Assembly: GCA_903813345.2 (NCBI GenBank) | Contig: CAIIXF020000009.1 | Span: 6,194,030 to 6,258,029 of the forward strand | Direction: 5' to 3' | Origin: Owenia fusiformis | Lineage: Eukaryota; Annelida; Polychaeta; Sabellida; Oweniidae | Length of the DNA: 64,000 nt | Shown here: piece by piece, positions 33,001 to 41,200 of the stretch | Layout of the letters: every line of letters starts with the position of its first letter | Position numbering within the stretch: position 1 is the first letter of the stretch | Translations under genes and position numbers: made by a program | Notes under the pieces: generated by a model | Seen by the model: the letters and a program-made list of their open reading frames with translations, nothing else | Database searches by the model: none | Told to the model about the DNA's origin: nothing

Positions 33001-35215
33001 CAGTCCAAAATTTGTAAGCTCCCATTCACTTACTTAAAAATCTTGATATGTGAACACCTGTTAATCTGAACAATGCTGGCTAATCCCATTGGTGTTTGGA
33101 TTAGACAGGTTAACTGTACTAGTGTTGTTTCCCAGATTTGTTGTATGGAAGATTGTTTTTAGCACAACATTAAAGTAATTTGTAATTTTTAGTGTGTAGT
33201 GTGCAGCTATTTTTATACTTTCATTTTTTGCAGTAGTTTTCATTTAGACCAATCACCTCACATTTAACAGATCCCTTTTTTACTCTTTAAGTGCAATTTT
33301 GTAAATATTTGTAATAATTTTAGGATTTTATAATGAGAGATGTATGGAACAATATGATTACAATTATATTATCCACTAACTATTAATTCTTACACACAGT
33401 GTATATATATAATGACATATTTACCAAGATCTAGCCATTCTAGAGATTCCAGTGCACCAAAGTTGTCAGGTAGTTGAATGATCTGATTTTCATCCATCTG
33501 TATTTTTTTTAAATTCCTTAACCATCCAAAATTATCAGGAAGAAGCATAATCCAGTTCCCATTCTGAAAATTCCGTCTCTCCAACTCATGTATTACACTT
33601 CCTATATGAAAACACTCCAAATTTTCTAACTCGCCTAACGAGCTGGGGAGACGTGACATAAAGTTCCCTCCACAGTCAAGACATTTCAGATTTTTAAGCT
33701 GTCCAATGCTTTCTGGTAAAGCCATGTGTTTTAATTGATTGTCTTTAAGTACTATATGCGTAGCTTCCCGCATGTCACCTACCCATTCTGGAACAACCTG
33801 AAGTATATTCTCTGCAGCATAAAATTTCCGGATTTTCGTTGAAGATTTAAACTTTTCCGGGAGGAATTTAATTTGATTCCTTGAGATGTCTAGCTCTGTG
33901 ATATTACAAAGGTCCCCAAGTTCTTCTGGGATAGATTCTAAATTATTACTGCAAACATTTAGGACTCCCAATGAACAAAGTCCCCCGATACTTTTTGGCA
34001 ATTCAGTTAAAGCATTACTGCAGATTTCTAGCACCTTGAGATTTTTGAGTAACCCTACCGTATCTGGCAACAGTGATAATTTATTTTCATCACAATAAAG
34101 CCTTTCTAGACTATATAGCTTCCCAAATTCTTTAGGTAGAGTTTTAATCTGGTTTCCAACAATATTTAAGGATTTAAGATTGCACAGATCCACAAATGTA
34201 TTTGGAATGAACGTCAGATTATTTTCATTCAAATACAATTCCTGTAGTTGTGTGAGATCACTAATGCCTTCAGGGAGTTCAGAAAGCTGGTTACCAATCA
34301 CAGACAGTTTCGTTAATGCTTGAAGGTGCTGGCCTATGTCTGGTGGTAAACTCTCTATATCATTGTAGTCTAAGTACAGCTCATTTAACCTGTCCAACTG
34401 AAAAACAAATTGATAATTTGTAATTAAATAAATAATTAAAGTATGCATGATGTACATAAAATATATACAGTGAAACCTGTTAAGTGGAACACCTCCAGAA
34501 GTGGGACACCTCAGTTAATAGAACACTTTTCAGAGTCCCCTCACCAACTGACTTAATGTAAAATGAACCTCTATAATATGATTTAATCTGTAAGTGGAAC
34601 GCCTTCCAAGTAGAACACTTTTTAGAAGTACAAAAGATGTTCTACTTATACAGGTTTTACTGTATTTCCACATATATGCAACTAGAAACATAAATACACG
34701 AGAACATGTATTTACATGAGTTGATTGAGTTGCAATATACTGTACCTGAGTATTATAATAACTGTTTAACATTTAGGCAATGCATGTCCCCCTTCATTAC
34801 AAAGCCGTTAAGTCTTTATAAACAAAATTGATGAGCTTCTGTTGGAGAAAATTTTTATTTTTATCATTAGTAACATCCAGTTACTTAAAAGCGAATCAGT
34901 CAAGAGTATATGCATCCAAGGGCTCCAATAATTGAGTGAGAAACCCATCGCTTTAGCAACAACGCAACCAAATGTACAAATTCAGGAGCATCCTGGTTGC
35001 TGAAGTGAGGGAATTCTCACTCGTCACTCGATAATTGGAGCTGCGAAAATCATAGGGCATCATAAGAAACATTTATCCTCTGGATACATTACAATTACCT
35101 TTAAAACATTTTGAGGAACTTCAACAATATCTAAAGATGTCAGTGTCAATGAGCCATCAGCATCTCCCTCTTTACCCTCTATGAACTGAGAGATAATTTC
35201 CTCAGCTTGCTCCAT
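18097..35215 (-). CDS. 18-repeat leucine-rich repeat protein with acidic PPxY tail (8 exons)
   Basis: Exons on minus: 35099-35215, 33425-34397, 32673-32821, 31547-31678, 22517-22651, 21537-21813, 20391-20570, 18097-18260. All junctions are GT-AG and in phase, giving about 708 aa. Residues 1-39 are a short acidic leader. Residues 40 to about 475 form 18 repeats of about 23 residues of the LxxLxLxxNxLxxLPxxhxx type, like SHOC2/PIRL proteins. Repeat 12 has an insertion. The tail is acidic and Ser-rich, with PPPKY (521-525), a PPxY-type WW-domain ligand. There is no signal peptide, membrane span or recognised enzyme domain, so it is probably a cytosolic scaffold. The exon 4/5 junction rebuilds a normal repeat (LKILDMDK-NKF), which supports joining across the 8.9-kb intron. 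A 5' non-coding exon may exist upstream. The orthologue is not identified. Confidence 0.75.
18296..18370. mobile_element. ATGTCACCAC-family MITE, copy 4 (short)
   Basis: ACAAGCCATTAACATGCAAA, then ATGTCACCACCTGCC, TTTGTTACAGATGC and ATGGTGGTGA. The interior is deleted relative to copies 2 and 5. It sits just inside intron 7 of the LRR gene, about 35 bp upstream of the terminal exon. Confidence 0.65.
20326..20570 (-). CDS. Alternative 3' end of LRR gene exon 7 (read-through form)
   Basis: If the CATATG/GTGAGTATG donor at 20391/20390 is not used, the frame continues for about 21 residues (GEYDEGINIQKVDVVCNSDT, K) to a stop at 20326-20328. Use of the donor gives the 18097-18260 terminal exon, which encodes 53 residues ending QFDDASD. 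Both ends are open. The donor matches the consensus well, so I favour splicing, with retention as a possible isoform. Confidence 0.35.
20687..20744. repeat. Perfect 23-bp hairpin
   Basis: TAATAATTACTGATATAGTT plus TTA (20687-20709) is exactly complementary to 20722-20744 across a 12-base loop. It directly abuts the 5' edge of the LINE fragment at 20746. No T-run terminator role applies in a eukaryote. It may mark the junction of the retroelement insertion. Confidence 0.65.
20746..20976 (+). pseudogene. Non-LTR retrotransposon endonuclease fragment
   Basis: The frame from 20746 reads ARRGSGGVGVLIHERVF, then a segment with GILWMKLSC and CLCSCYLPP before a stop at 20976. This order (GGVGVLI, then a hydrophobic strand, then CSCYLPP) is characteristic of the apurinic-type endonuclease domain of LINE ORF2 proteins. 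Only about 75 residues remain, with no reverse transcriptase nearby, so it is a dead 5' or internal piece. It lies in intron 6 of the LRR gene, antisense to it. Confidence 0.6.
21131..21255. repeat. G-run dispersed repeat, copy 3
   Basis: GGCTTTGCCAAGGGGGGTTT, AAATTCCAGGGGG, GTGCTCAGAATGACAGAAAA and CATAATTTTGAAAGTATTTT follow the same order as the copy at 299-470. It lies in intron 6 of the LRR gene. Confidence 0.55.
21377..21515. mobile_element. ATGTCACCAC-family MITE, copy 5 (longest)
   Basis: ACAAGGGATTAACATGCAAA, ATGTCACAACATGCC, CAGACACCAATCCC, AAAGTTGGAGACC and the closing TCTGGTGGTGACATA. It ends about 22 bp from the exon 6 donor of the LRR gene (21537) and is read through by the exon's frame if the donor is ignored. 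Confidence 0.7.
21844..22093. mobile_element. 250-bp MITE with ATGAGCCAGGCC termini
   Basis: The left end ATGAGCCAGGCCACAGGAAA, then GGGGTCTTAT, is the near-perfect complement of the right end ATAAGACCGGTTTTCC then TATGGCCAGGCTCAT. It is flanked by TA-rich sequence; a TA run lies at 21826-21843. Non-coding, in intron 5 of the LRR gene. Confidence 0.75.
22315..22425. repeat. Three-copy tandem repeat, about 29 bp
   Basis: Units containing TGAAAATTTGCATATAAAAA are repeated three times with substitutions (GCTTATAAAAA, GCATCCCAAAAA). It is a small minisatellite in intron 5 of the LRR gene. Confidence 0.5.
23690..24375. repeat. 21-bp minisatellite, main block
   Basis: More than 30 units of AATCAGCAAATATGATATTA plus T, with transitions at a few positions. 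Smaller blocks lie at about 24640-24745 and 25287-25465, so the array was broken by the transposon remnant between them. Because 21 is divisible by 3, it creates long artificial frames on both strands (FADYDII and ISKYDII repeats). These are not genes. It lies in intron 4 of the LRR gene. Confidence 0.85.
24747..25282 (+). mobile_element. Mariner-like transposon remnant with transposase 3' fragment
   Basis: The right end (25221-25282) reads AATTTCTTAAAATGACAAAG to TTTTTTGACCACCCTGTA. Its complement matches the left end (24747-24809: AAAAAACTGGAAACCC, ATATCTTTGTCATTTTAAG). Between them, frames from about 24960 to 25150 read VYKNDFRTIADLKSEI and then, after a frameshift, NAKPEACC-like residues. 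This is typical of the C terminus of Tc1/mariner-type transposases (NxPRTIxDLKxxI). The rest of the transposase is deleted. It is inserted in the 21-bp minisatellite. Confidence 0.65.
25287..25465. repeat. 21-bp minisatellite, right block
   Basis: Units such as TCAGTAAATGTGATGTTATG and TCGGTAAATGTGATATCATA, in register with the main block on the other side of the mariner-like remnant. Confidence 0.7.
25882..27236. mobile_element. Hairpin-ended composite element, 146-bp tandem body and GGAC microsatellite
   Basis: It begins ACTAGAAAAACAGC, followed by a palindrome (ACTCCACGGAGT, 25897-25908) and TCCCACCGAAC (25915-25925). The body is about eight tandem units of 146 bp, each with a palindromic AAAATGGCNGCCATTTT core, GTATTTGAGTTATC and CGAGCAGAGCTCCT. 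Then come an imperfect GGAC run (27119-27193) and a terminal hairpin (about 27207-27229). The hairpin contains GTTCGGTGGGA, the complement of the 5' motif, and is followed by TAATAA. A 5' subterminal motif complementary to a 3' hairpin, a minisatellite core and a microsatellite match the layout of Helentron-associated (HINE) and bivalve 'pearl' elements. The class is inferred. It is non-coding. Confidence 0.6.
28340..28380. repeat. AAAC microsatellite
   Basis: About nine AAAC units. It lies in intron 4 of the LRR gene. Confidence 0.9.
29010..29088. mobile_element. ACAGT-family palindrome fragment upstream of the receptor gene
   Basis: Contains GGGTGTCCC, AGAGAGAGGTGTTCAC and the terminal GACAGGTTTAAACTGT. 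It ends about 23 bp before the receptor ATG at 29111, so it forms the immediate 5' flank or leader of that gene. Open sequence in the same frame upstream of 29111 belongs to this repeat, not to the protein. Confidence 0.55.
29111..30184 (+). CDS. Atypical intronless seven-helix (rhodopsin-like) receptor
   Basis: A 357-residue seven-helix membrane protein; I start at the first ATG. Predicted helices: about 31-53, 65-89, 107-133, 152-171, 192-217, 244-272, 278-298. Rhodopsin-family landmarks are recognisable but altered. Helix 1 keeps N45 (GTINILCI). Helix 2 has IANITYA where LAxAD is usual. C110 opens helix 3. The DRY site is SIY (131-133) in GWSIYVAITTPL. Helix 7 has SPVLY (291-295) for NPxxY. 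CC at 313-314 could be palmitoylated. N-glycosylation sites lie in the N terminus (N17, N27). The third loop is basic (KTRRKR). The ligand and subfamily are unknown. The gene is on the opposite strand inside intron 4 of the LRR gene. An AATAAA follows at 30400-30405. Confidence 0.8.
   Translation: MKDTNMNNQTLLNNILNSTEFEEKIHNATMTYVILSILGLLGTINILCIVLIIKQDQLKIPDKLYLNMLIANITYAIAEALIVILVYVLPYDDIQQQSTELHHVVPMYICQIISATAVTACFSALLMTGWSIYVAITTPLQFHIRFTTRRIRIFSVASWIVSLVVGLLCFTFEYIEGSLTNFNSKRLDLIQPITTVVSLIGNLIISGIMGYFMSVIYKTRRKRSEIPNNDTHSNNLSQGESNVKMFNILIMVLIVNILSAFARGIIHLLTIVGLIETQAIPKVIIILYLISPVLYVIKSPEQKLVLHKWMTGCCKQGNVRNGRSDIFYITSHNDSQVPANTNGTNNEVHVHIHETAL
30407..30548. repeat. Perfect 42-bp inverted repeat
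   Basis: The arms 30407-30448 and 30507-30548 are exact complements (ATGTTATTGAATGATTTGAA outward, GATATATTCTG inward). Inside is a smaller inverted motif around CCAATACG. It starts just after the receptor's candidate poly(A) signal. Upstream, AATCTCAGTAGCAATACAGA (from about 30371) complements TCTGCATTGCTACCGAGATT near 30298, so it is nested in or next to a second palindrome. Confidence 0.8.
31189..31407. mobile_element. hAT-like MITE nested in an ACAGT-family element
   Basis: Termini CAGGGCTCTCGCCAGG and CCTGGTGAGAGCCCTG are complementary with one mismatch. TACTT occurs directly next to both ends (ending 31188; 31408-31412), a likely target duplication. The flanks (TGGAACACCT to the left, TTAATGTAAAATAAACC to the right) are halves of an ACAGT-family element. 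Compare the intact copy at 34467-34663, which has GACTTAATGTAAAATGAACC. Non-coding. Confidence 0.65.
31909..32022. mobile_element. 114-bp mariner-like MITE with TA target duplication
   Basis: CGGGGGGTGATCAATAAGTA at the left and TACTTATTGATCACCCCTCG at the right, extending to inverted arms of about 43 bp. TA at 31907-31908 and 32023-32024. It is in intron 3 of the LRR gene. Confidence 0.8.
32933..33117. mobile_element. ACAGTRAAACC palindromic MITE, copy c
   Basis: CCGTAAAACCTGTATCC, then TGTGAACACTTTCTCTCAG, GTGAACACCTG and TTAGACAGGTTAACTGTA. Lies in intron 2 of the LRR gene. Confidence 0.7.
33425..34397 (-). CDS. Main LRR exon (exon 2) of the leucine-rich repeat gene
   Basis: A 973-nt exon after a TTTTTCAG acceptor and ending at a GTAAATATG donor in phase 1. 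It encodes about 13 consecutive repeats, for example LTQLQELYLNENNLTFIP and LKNLKVLEICSNALTELP. Open sequence left of 33425 and right of 34397 in the same frame is intronic. The next exon (32673-32821) resumes with QNGLVDLPSSFGNL, keeping the 23-residue period. Confidence 0.85.
34467..34663. mobile_element. ACAGTRAAACC palindromic MITE, copy d (best preserved)
   Basis: ACAGTGAAACCTGTTAAGTG, AACACCTCC, AGAACACTTTTCAGAG, GACTTAATGTAAAATGAACC, AGTAGAACACTTTTTAG and the closing ATACAGGTTTTACTGT. Ends are perfect complements over about 14 bp. Lies in intron 1 of the LRR gene. Confidence 0.8.
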
Positions 35216-35511
35216 TGTGATCTTAAACAGAAGAGATGGGTTTGCATTATTTACTTCTTAGTACATGAAGATAACCAGGCCACTGGCGGATTCAGGGGGG
35301 GGGGGCTCTTGGGTGGGCCCAAAAAATTTAAGTACTATTCTAAAAACCGTCATGTTAATATTTCATGAATTGAAATATTGGCCCTGTGAGTAACAGCATT
35401 TGAATTTACATTAAATACGGCTTTCCTGTTTGGTGAAATGAACTGTTTGTTTTTAACTCATCATAAATACAGTGTACATGTTATTTTAGACAATTTCTAT
35501 TATCTTACAAT

Positions 35512-35904
35512 ATGGGGCAAAATCCCACGGAGTCCCATCTTGCCCCATCGAGGATGAACATGTTCATTCTTTCCATGGGGCAACGTGGGATTTTGATCAT
35601 ATGACTTGCTTTATGGGACTCCGTGGGATGTGATGGGACATAGGGCTCAATGGGGCAAGTTGGGATTCGATGGGGCACGATGGGACTCGACACAGGGGCT
35701 TGTCTCAAGGCGTCGGGCAAAATACTCTTAATAAGCAGTACACACTCATCGGAGGGCTTGCCCGACGCCTCGAACCAAGCCCCTGTGGGACTCGATGGGG
35801 CAAAGTCATCAAGGTACAATGGGAATTCGTGGGATTAGATGGGGCAAGTTGGGATTCGATGGGGCAAGATGGGACTCGATGGGGCAAGTGGGATGTTGCC
35901 CCAT
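35512..35904. mobile_element. Foldback element built of GATGGGGCAAGTTGGGATTC units
   Basis: Outer ends ATGGGGCAAAATCCCAC and GTGGGATGTTGCCCCAT are complementary. The interior is a variable tandem of about 20-bp units such as GATGGGGCAAGTTGGGATTC in both orientations. A central hairpin (35691-35786) pairs CACAGGGGCTTG and GGCGTCGGGCAA with TTGCCCGACGCC and CAAGCCCCTGTG. It is much more GC-rich than its surroundings. Frames through it are repeat artefacts. Confidence 0.65.
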
Positions 35905-36544
35905 TGGTGTATACCGGGCTTAAGGATGAAAATTTGGACTGTGTTCAGAAATTGCTGAGGTTTAAAAATTTAACTCTTTATTTTCACTTTCAATCTTTGC
36001 AGCTATGGTTATTTCAGTATATTGAACATCTTAAAAGTATGGTAGTAAAAAAATATACATAAATTTTACTTGATAATATACCATAATATCCCTTATTTCG
36101 TGACGTTTGGTCTGCAGAATTCTTTGCAGAGAACTTACATGTGTGAAAGCTGAGGCTTGTTAGAAAAACTTGTAAACGGAAGTGGATATTTTTAACGAAA
36201 ACGTCGAGTATTTTATTGTTTTTCTCTATGTATAGAACCAATGTCCTACTAATACATATATGATTAGGTAACTACAAAATATTACTATCTATTTTTATAC
36301 AATCTTTTATCAGGAAGATTTTATATATTTTGAAAATCTATTTCTTTGAAAATTCAATTTTCAACTCAGGCTAAATTTTCCACTGAGCCAGTGAGGGGAA
36401 TAACAAATGTCTATGGTTGTGTTTTATATAGGAATGTTTATATCTTTGATTACATCATCATCACTGACTTGTCAAAACATTTAGATCTGTTGATCATGTC
36501 GAAAGTAGAAACAAAATCGACTTTAGGGGGAATGCATTGAACTT

Positions 36545-37101
36545 CTTATCGCATCCTACGACCCCTTTAGATTGTGGTCTTACGCCAGTATAATTGGGCA
36601 GTCAATGTTTTTACAAAGTTGGAGAAAATACTACGCATTGCACACCTAAATGACCTACCTTGATACATTCCTTAGTATTTTAGAATTCTTTTTATGTAGT
36701 TGAATCGCCAATTGTATGGGTTTATCGGCAGAACGAAGAGGTTTTCGTTTTGATAGCAATATTTGCGTGTAATATTTAACTTATTTCAACCGTCAAATTC
36801 CTCCATTCAGTTCCTGGCATGCACCAGTCATAAGGGAAATCCCTGGGGAATTCCCCTTCCGACATTTTGAAAATTGCTGATATATTTCCGATGTAAAAAC
36901 TAAAATCTCTTCGTTCTGCCGATAAACCCATACAATTGGCGATCTAACAACATAAAAAGAATTCTAAAATACTAAGGAATGTATCGAGGTAGGTCATTTA
37001 GGTGTGCAATGCGTAGTATTTTCTCCAACTTTTTAAAAACATTGACTGACCAATTATATGCGCGTACGACCACAATCTAAAGTGGTCGTAGAATTCGATA
37101 A
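36545..37101. mobile_element. Foldback element with about 207-bp arms
   Basis: Arms 36545-36752 and 36895-37101 are highly similar complements: TTATCG, CCTACGACC, TAGATTGTGGTC at one end, and GACCACAATCTA, GGTCGTAGAATTCGATAA at the other. CCGATAAACCCATACAATTG lies at the inner edge. AACTTC occurs just outside both ends, a possible target duplication. Non-coding. Confidence 0.75.
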
Positions 37102-38263
37102 TATAACTTCGACGTATGGGGTCATTTCTATGTAGAGCTAATTGGACCATGGCTGATAATTCAAATTTACGGGTTTGGTCATCTTGGCTAAGAATTTTCC
37201 TGCCAGAGATTTTGTTTTATTTTTTAAAACACGGATGTTGAAATAGCCATGGTCGAAGTAGCCCCATGTCGAACGAACTAACTCATATATCGAAGTTTGA
37301 CACATTCCCCCTATTTTGTAAAAACCTAACAATATCATGATATATATCATATACATGTATATCAAGATAAAAAAGATGTGAAGACTCAGTTCTGGTATGT
37401 CAATTTAGTAATTATGAAATATCCTTTTTTATTGTTGAGTATTCATAATTTCTGGCTTTTATGAGAACAAGTTTAACTAGATTTGTGAAATTGAACAAGT
37501 TCAATTTAAGACTCCAGATTTATTTGACCTAGATAGATCAGTAAAGAGCTGAGTAAGTAACTGAGTAATTAGCTGAGTAAGTACCTTAGTAGTAGTTGAG
37601 TAAGTAGCTGAGTAAGTAACTGAGTAAAAAGCTGAGTAGGTAGCTGAGTAAGTAGCTGAGAAAGTACCTGAGTTAGTAGCTGAGTAAGTTGCTTAGGAAG
37701 TAATAACTAATTAAGTAATTGAGTAAGTAGTCAAATAAGTAGCTGAGTAGGTAGAGAGGTAAAGTAGGGTATGCAGGAATTTTTGAAAGTATATTTGATC
37801 AATCTGCATCGTGAATACTGGCAAGTGCGAATTTCAAACTTCAAAATGGCGTAGAATCTAAATCGGGGGTCGGATTGCAATTTTAATTTCAGATCCAGAT
37901 TCCTGAGGAAATTCTACCCCTAATTCATAACTCATACTTTAAAATTGGAGAACTTTTTATTTTGACCTACATTTCGGACACCATATCTCAAAAGTGGGTC
38001 AAAAAACTTATTGACGGCAAAATGTTAACATTATAAGCACACTCTTTGCTACAAGTTTACAAACTTTTGGAGAATATCATTGAAGTGTAGTGTCAGAATC
38101 GCAAAATAAAAAAACTATGAATTTGACCTAGATTTTGAACTAGGTATTTTGGTGTCCAAACTTTGAAGGAAAGTAGCTTTTGAGGTCGCCTTCTTCTATG
38201 GGCTTTCATTATGTTTAGCTGTACTCATTCTATATCTCGTATTTTTATACTTACTTCAAAAAA

Positions 38264-41200
38264 GGGTGTCTACAAAACAAAGACCTAAGACCTAAGACCT
38301 ACAAAACTAAGACCCCCCACATTATAAAACTAAGACCCTGTTATAAAACTAAGACCCCCCACGTAATAAAACTAAGACCCTGTTATAAAACTAAGACCCC
38401 CCACGTTATAAAACTAAGACCCTGTTATAAAACTAAGACCCCCCACGTTATAAAACTAAGACCCTGTTATAAAACTAAGACCCCCCACGTTATAAAACTA
38501 AGACCCTGTTATAAAACTAAGACCCCCCACGTAATAAAACTAAGACCCTGTTATAAAACTAAGACCCCCCACGTTATAAAACTAAGACCCTGTTATAAAA
38601 CTAAGACCCCCCACGTTATAAAACTAAGACCCTGTTATAAAACTAAGACCCCCCACGTTATAAAACGAAGACCCTGTTATAAAACTAAGACCCCCCACGT
38701 TGTAAAACTAAGACCCTGTTATAAAACTAAGACCCCCCACGTAATAAAACTAAGACCCTGTTATAAAACTAAGACCCCCCACGTTATAAAACTCAGACCC
38801 TGTTATAAAACTAAGACCCCCCACGTTATAAAACTAAGACCCTGTTATAAAACTAAGACCCCCCACGTTATAAAACTAAGACCCTGTTATAAACTAAGAC
38901 CCCCCACGTTATAAAACTAAGACCCTGTTATAAAACTAAGACCCCCCACGTTATAAAACTAAGACCCTGTTATAAAACTAAGACCCCCCACGTTATAAAA
39001 CTAAGACCCTGTTATAAAACTAAGACCCCCCACGTTATAAAACTAAGACCCTGTTATAAAACTAAGACCCCCCACGTTATAAAACTAAGACCCTGTTATA
39101 AAACTAAGATCCCCCACGTTATAAAACTAAGACCCTGTTATAAAACTAAGACCCCCCACGTTATAAAACTAAAACCCTGTTATAAAACTAAGACCCCCAC
39201 GTTATAAAACTAAGACCCTGTTATAAAACTAAGACCCCCACGTTATAAAACTAAGACCCTGTTATAAGACTAAGACCCCCCACGTAATAAAACTAAGACC
39301 CTGTTATAAAACTAAGACCCCCCACGTTATAAAACTAAGACCCTGTTATAAAACTAAGACCCCCCACGTTATAAAACTAAGACCCTGTTATAAAACTAAG
39401 ACCCCCCACGTAATAAAACTAAGACCCTGTTATAAAACTAAGACCCCCCACATTATAAAACTAAGACCCTGTTATAAAACTAAGACCCCCCACGTTATAA
39501 AACTAAGACCCCGTTATAAAACTAAGACCCCCCACGTTATAAAACTAAGACCCTGTTATAAGAATCAGTCACCGTGCCTTGCTCTGCTTGCCACAAGGTA
39601 GTCTTGCCTCTGGGCCTTGTGTTCCCTAGTAACATACAGATTCTACAAAAGATAGTCTTGCTTCTGGTCCTTGTGTTCCCTTCTAATATACAGATTCTCC
39701 CCACTAACATAAAGATTCTACAAAAGGTAGTCTTGCTTCTGGTCCTTGTGTTCCCTTCTAATATACAGATTCTCCCCCCTTACATAAAGATTCTACAAAA
39801 GGTAGTCTGGCTTCTGGTCCTTGTGTTCCCTTCTAATATACAGATTCTCCCCACTAACATAAAGATTCTACACATGGTAGTCTTGCCTCTGGCCCTTGTT
39901 TACCCTAGTAACATACACATATGGTAGTCTTGCCACTGACCCTTGTTTTCCCTAGTAACATGGTGGTTCAAGATTTCAGACCCATCTTTCTCACATAGAT
40001 TTCTGAACTTATTTTAGTTAAGAATTCCTAATAGAATTAAGAATTAATAGCTGAAACTGTTCTGTTTGTCCTAGCAAACAATATCCCAATATGCATTTGA
40101 AATTCATTTTTGTCTATATGTGTTGACAGTCTGTGATGTCATCATCAATCATCACAATGGGAATTAGGTGAATTCTATCTGTGACAGTGAGATTATCTAT
40201 GATGTCACATAGTAGTTTGATTTCTAAGAAATGTGGCAGAGTTCTATCTATGACAGAGATGCTTTGTGATGTCATCATGAATTATCTCGTTTCCATTGTG
40301 ATGATTGATGATGTCATCAGAGTACTTTGTGATGTCATCGTGAATTACCTCATTTCTATTGTGATGATTGATGATGACATCACAGACTGTCAACAAATAG
40401 ACAGAAGAAGTTGAACTACAAGTTGGAAAATTGTTTGCTAGGGCAAAACAACTCAGTTTCAGCTAATAATTCTTAATTCTATTAGGAATTCTTAACTAAC
40501 AATGGTTCAGCAATCTGTGCCAGAATGATGGGTCTTAAATCTTGAACTACCATTAAACATCACTTCCAAAACAATACCAGCATAAAATGGAGTATCTCTT
40601 TTTATGCTCAGCATAAAATGGGACATCACTTTTTATGCCAGCATAAAATGGGATATCACTTTTTATGCCAGCATAAAATGGGACATCACTTTTTATGCCG
40701 GGCATAAAAAGTGATATCAAAAAATTACTTTTTTTAAAAATCAACAAATCCGGGTATTTGTTACAGTCCATTTTTATATAATCCGCTGTTGTATGTTACT
40801 GGGGAACACAAGGCCCAGAGGCAAGACTACCTTGTGGCGAGCAGAGCAAGGCACGGTGACTGATTCTTATAGCAGGGTCTTAGTTTTATAACGTGGGAGG
40901 TCTTAGTTTTATAACAGGGTCTTAGTTTTATAATGTGGGGGGTCTTAGTTTTATAACAGGGTCTTAGTTTTATAACGTGGGGGGTCTTAGTTTTATAACA
41001 GGGTCTTAGTTTTATAACGTGGGGGGTCTTAGTTTTATAACAGGGTCTTAGTTTTATAACGTGGGGGGTCTTAGTTTTATAACAGGGTCTTAGTTTTATT
41101 ACGTGGGGGGTCTTAGTTTTATAACAGGGTCTTAGTTTTATAACGTGGGGGGTCTTAGTTTTATAACAGGGTCTTTGTTTTATAACGTGGGGGGTCTTAG

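Larger units (their letters stand above)
35216..37475. other. Upstream region of the LRR gene
   Basis: No coding exon is recognised. CTGTTTAAG just 5' of the LRR ATG (minus strand) could be an acceptor, so a 5' non-coding exon may lie here. The stretch contains a G-run repeat fragment (35279-35330) and two foldback elements listed separately. Confidence 0.4.

Noticed and set aside
38300-39565. A regular array with alternating short units, superficially like a CRISPR array
   Set aside because: The sequence between repeats is itself repeated, the array forms one arm of a palindromic transposon and the genome is animal.
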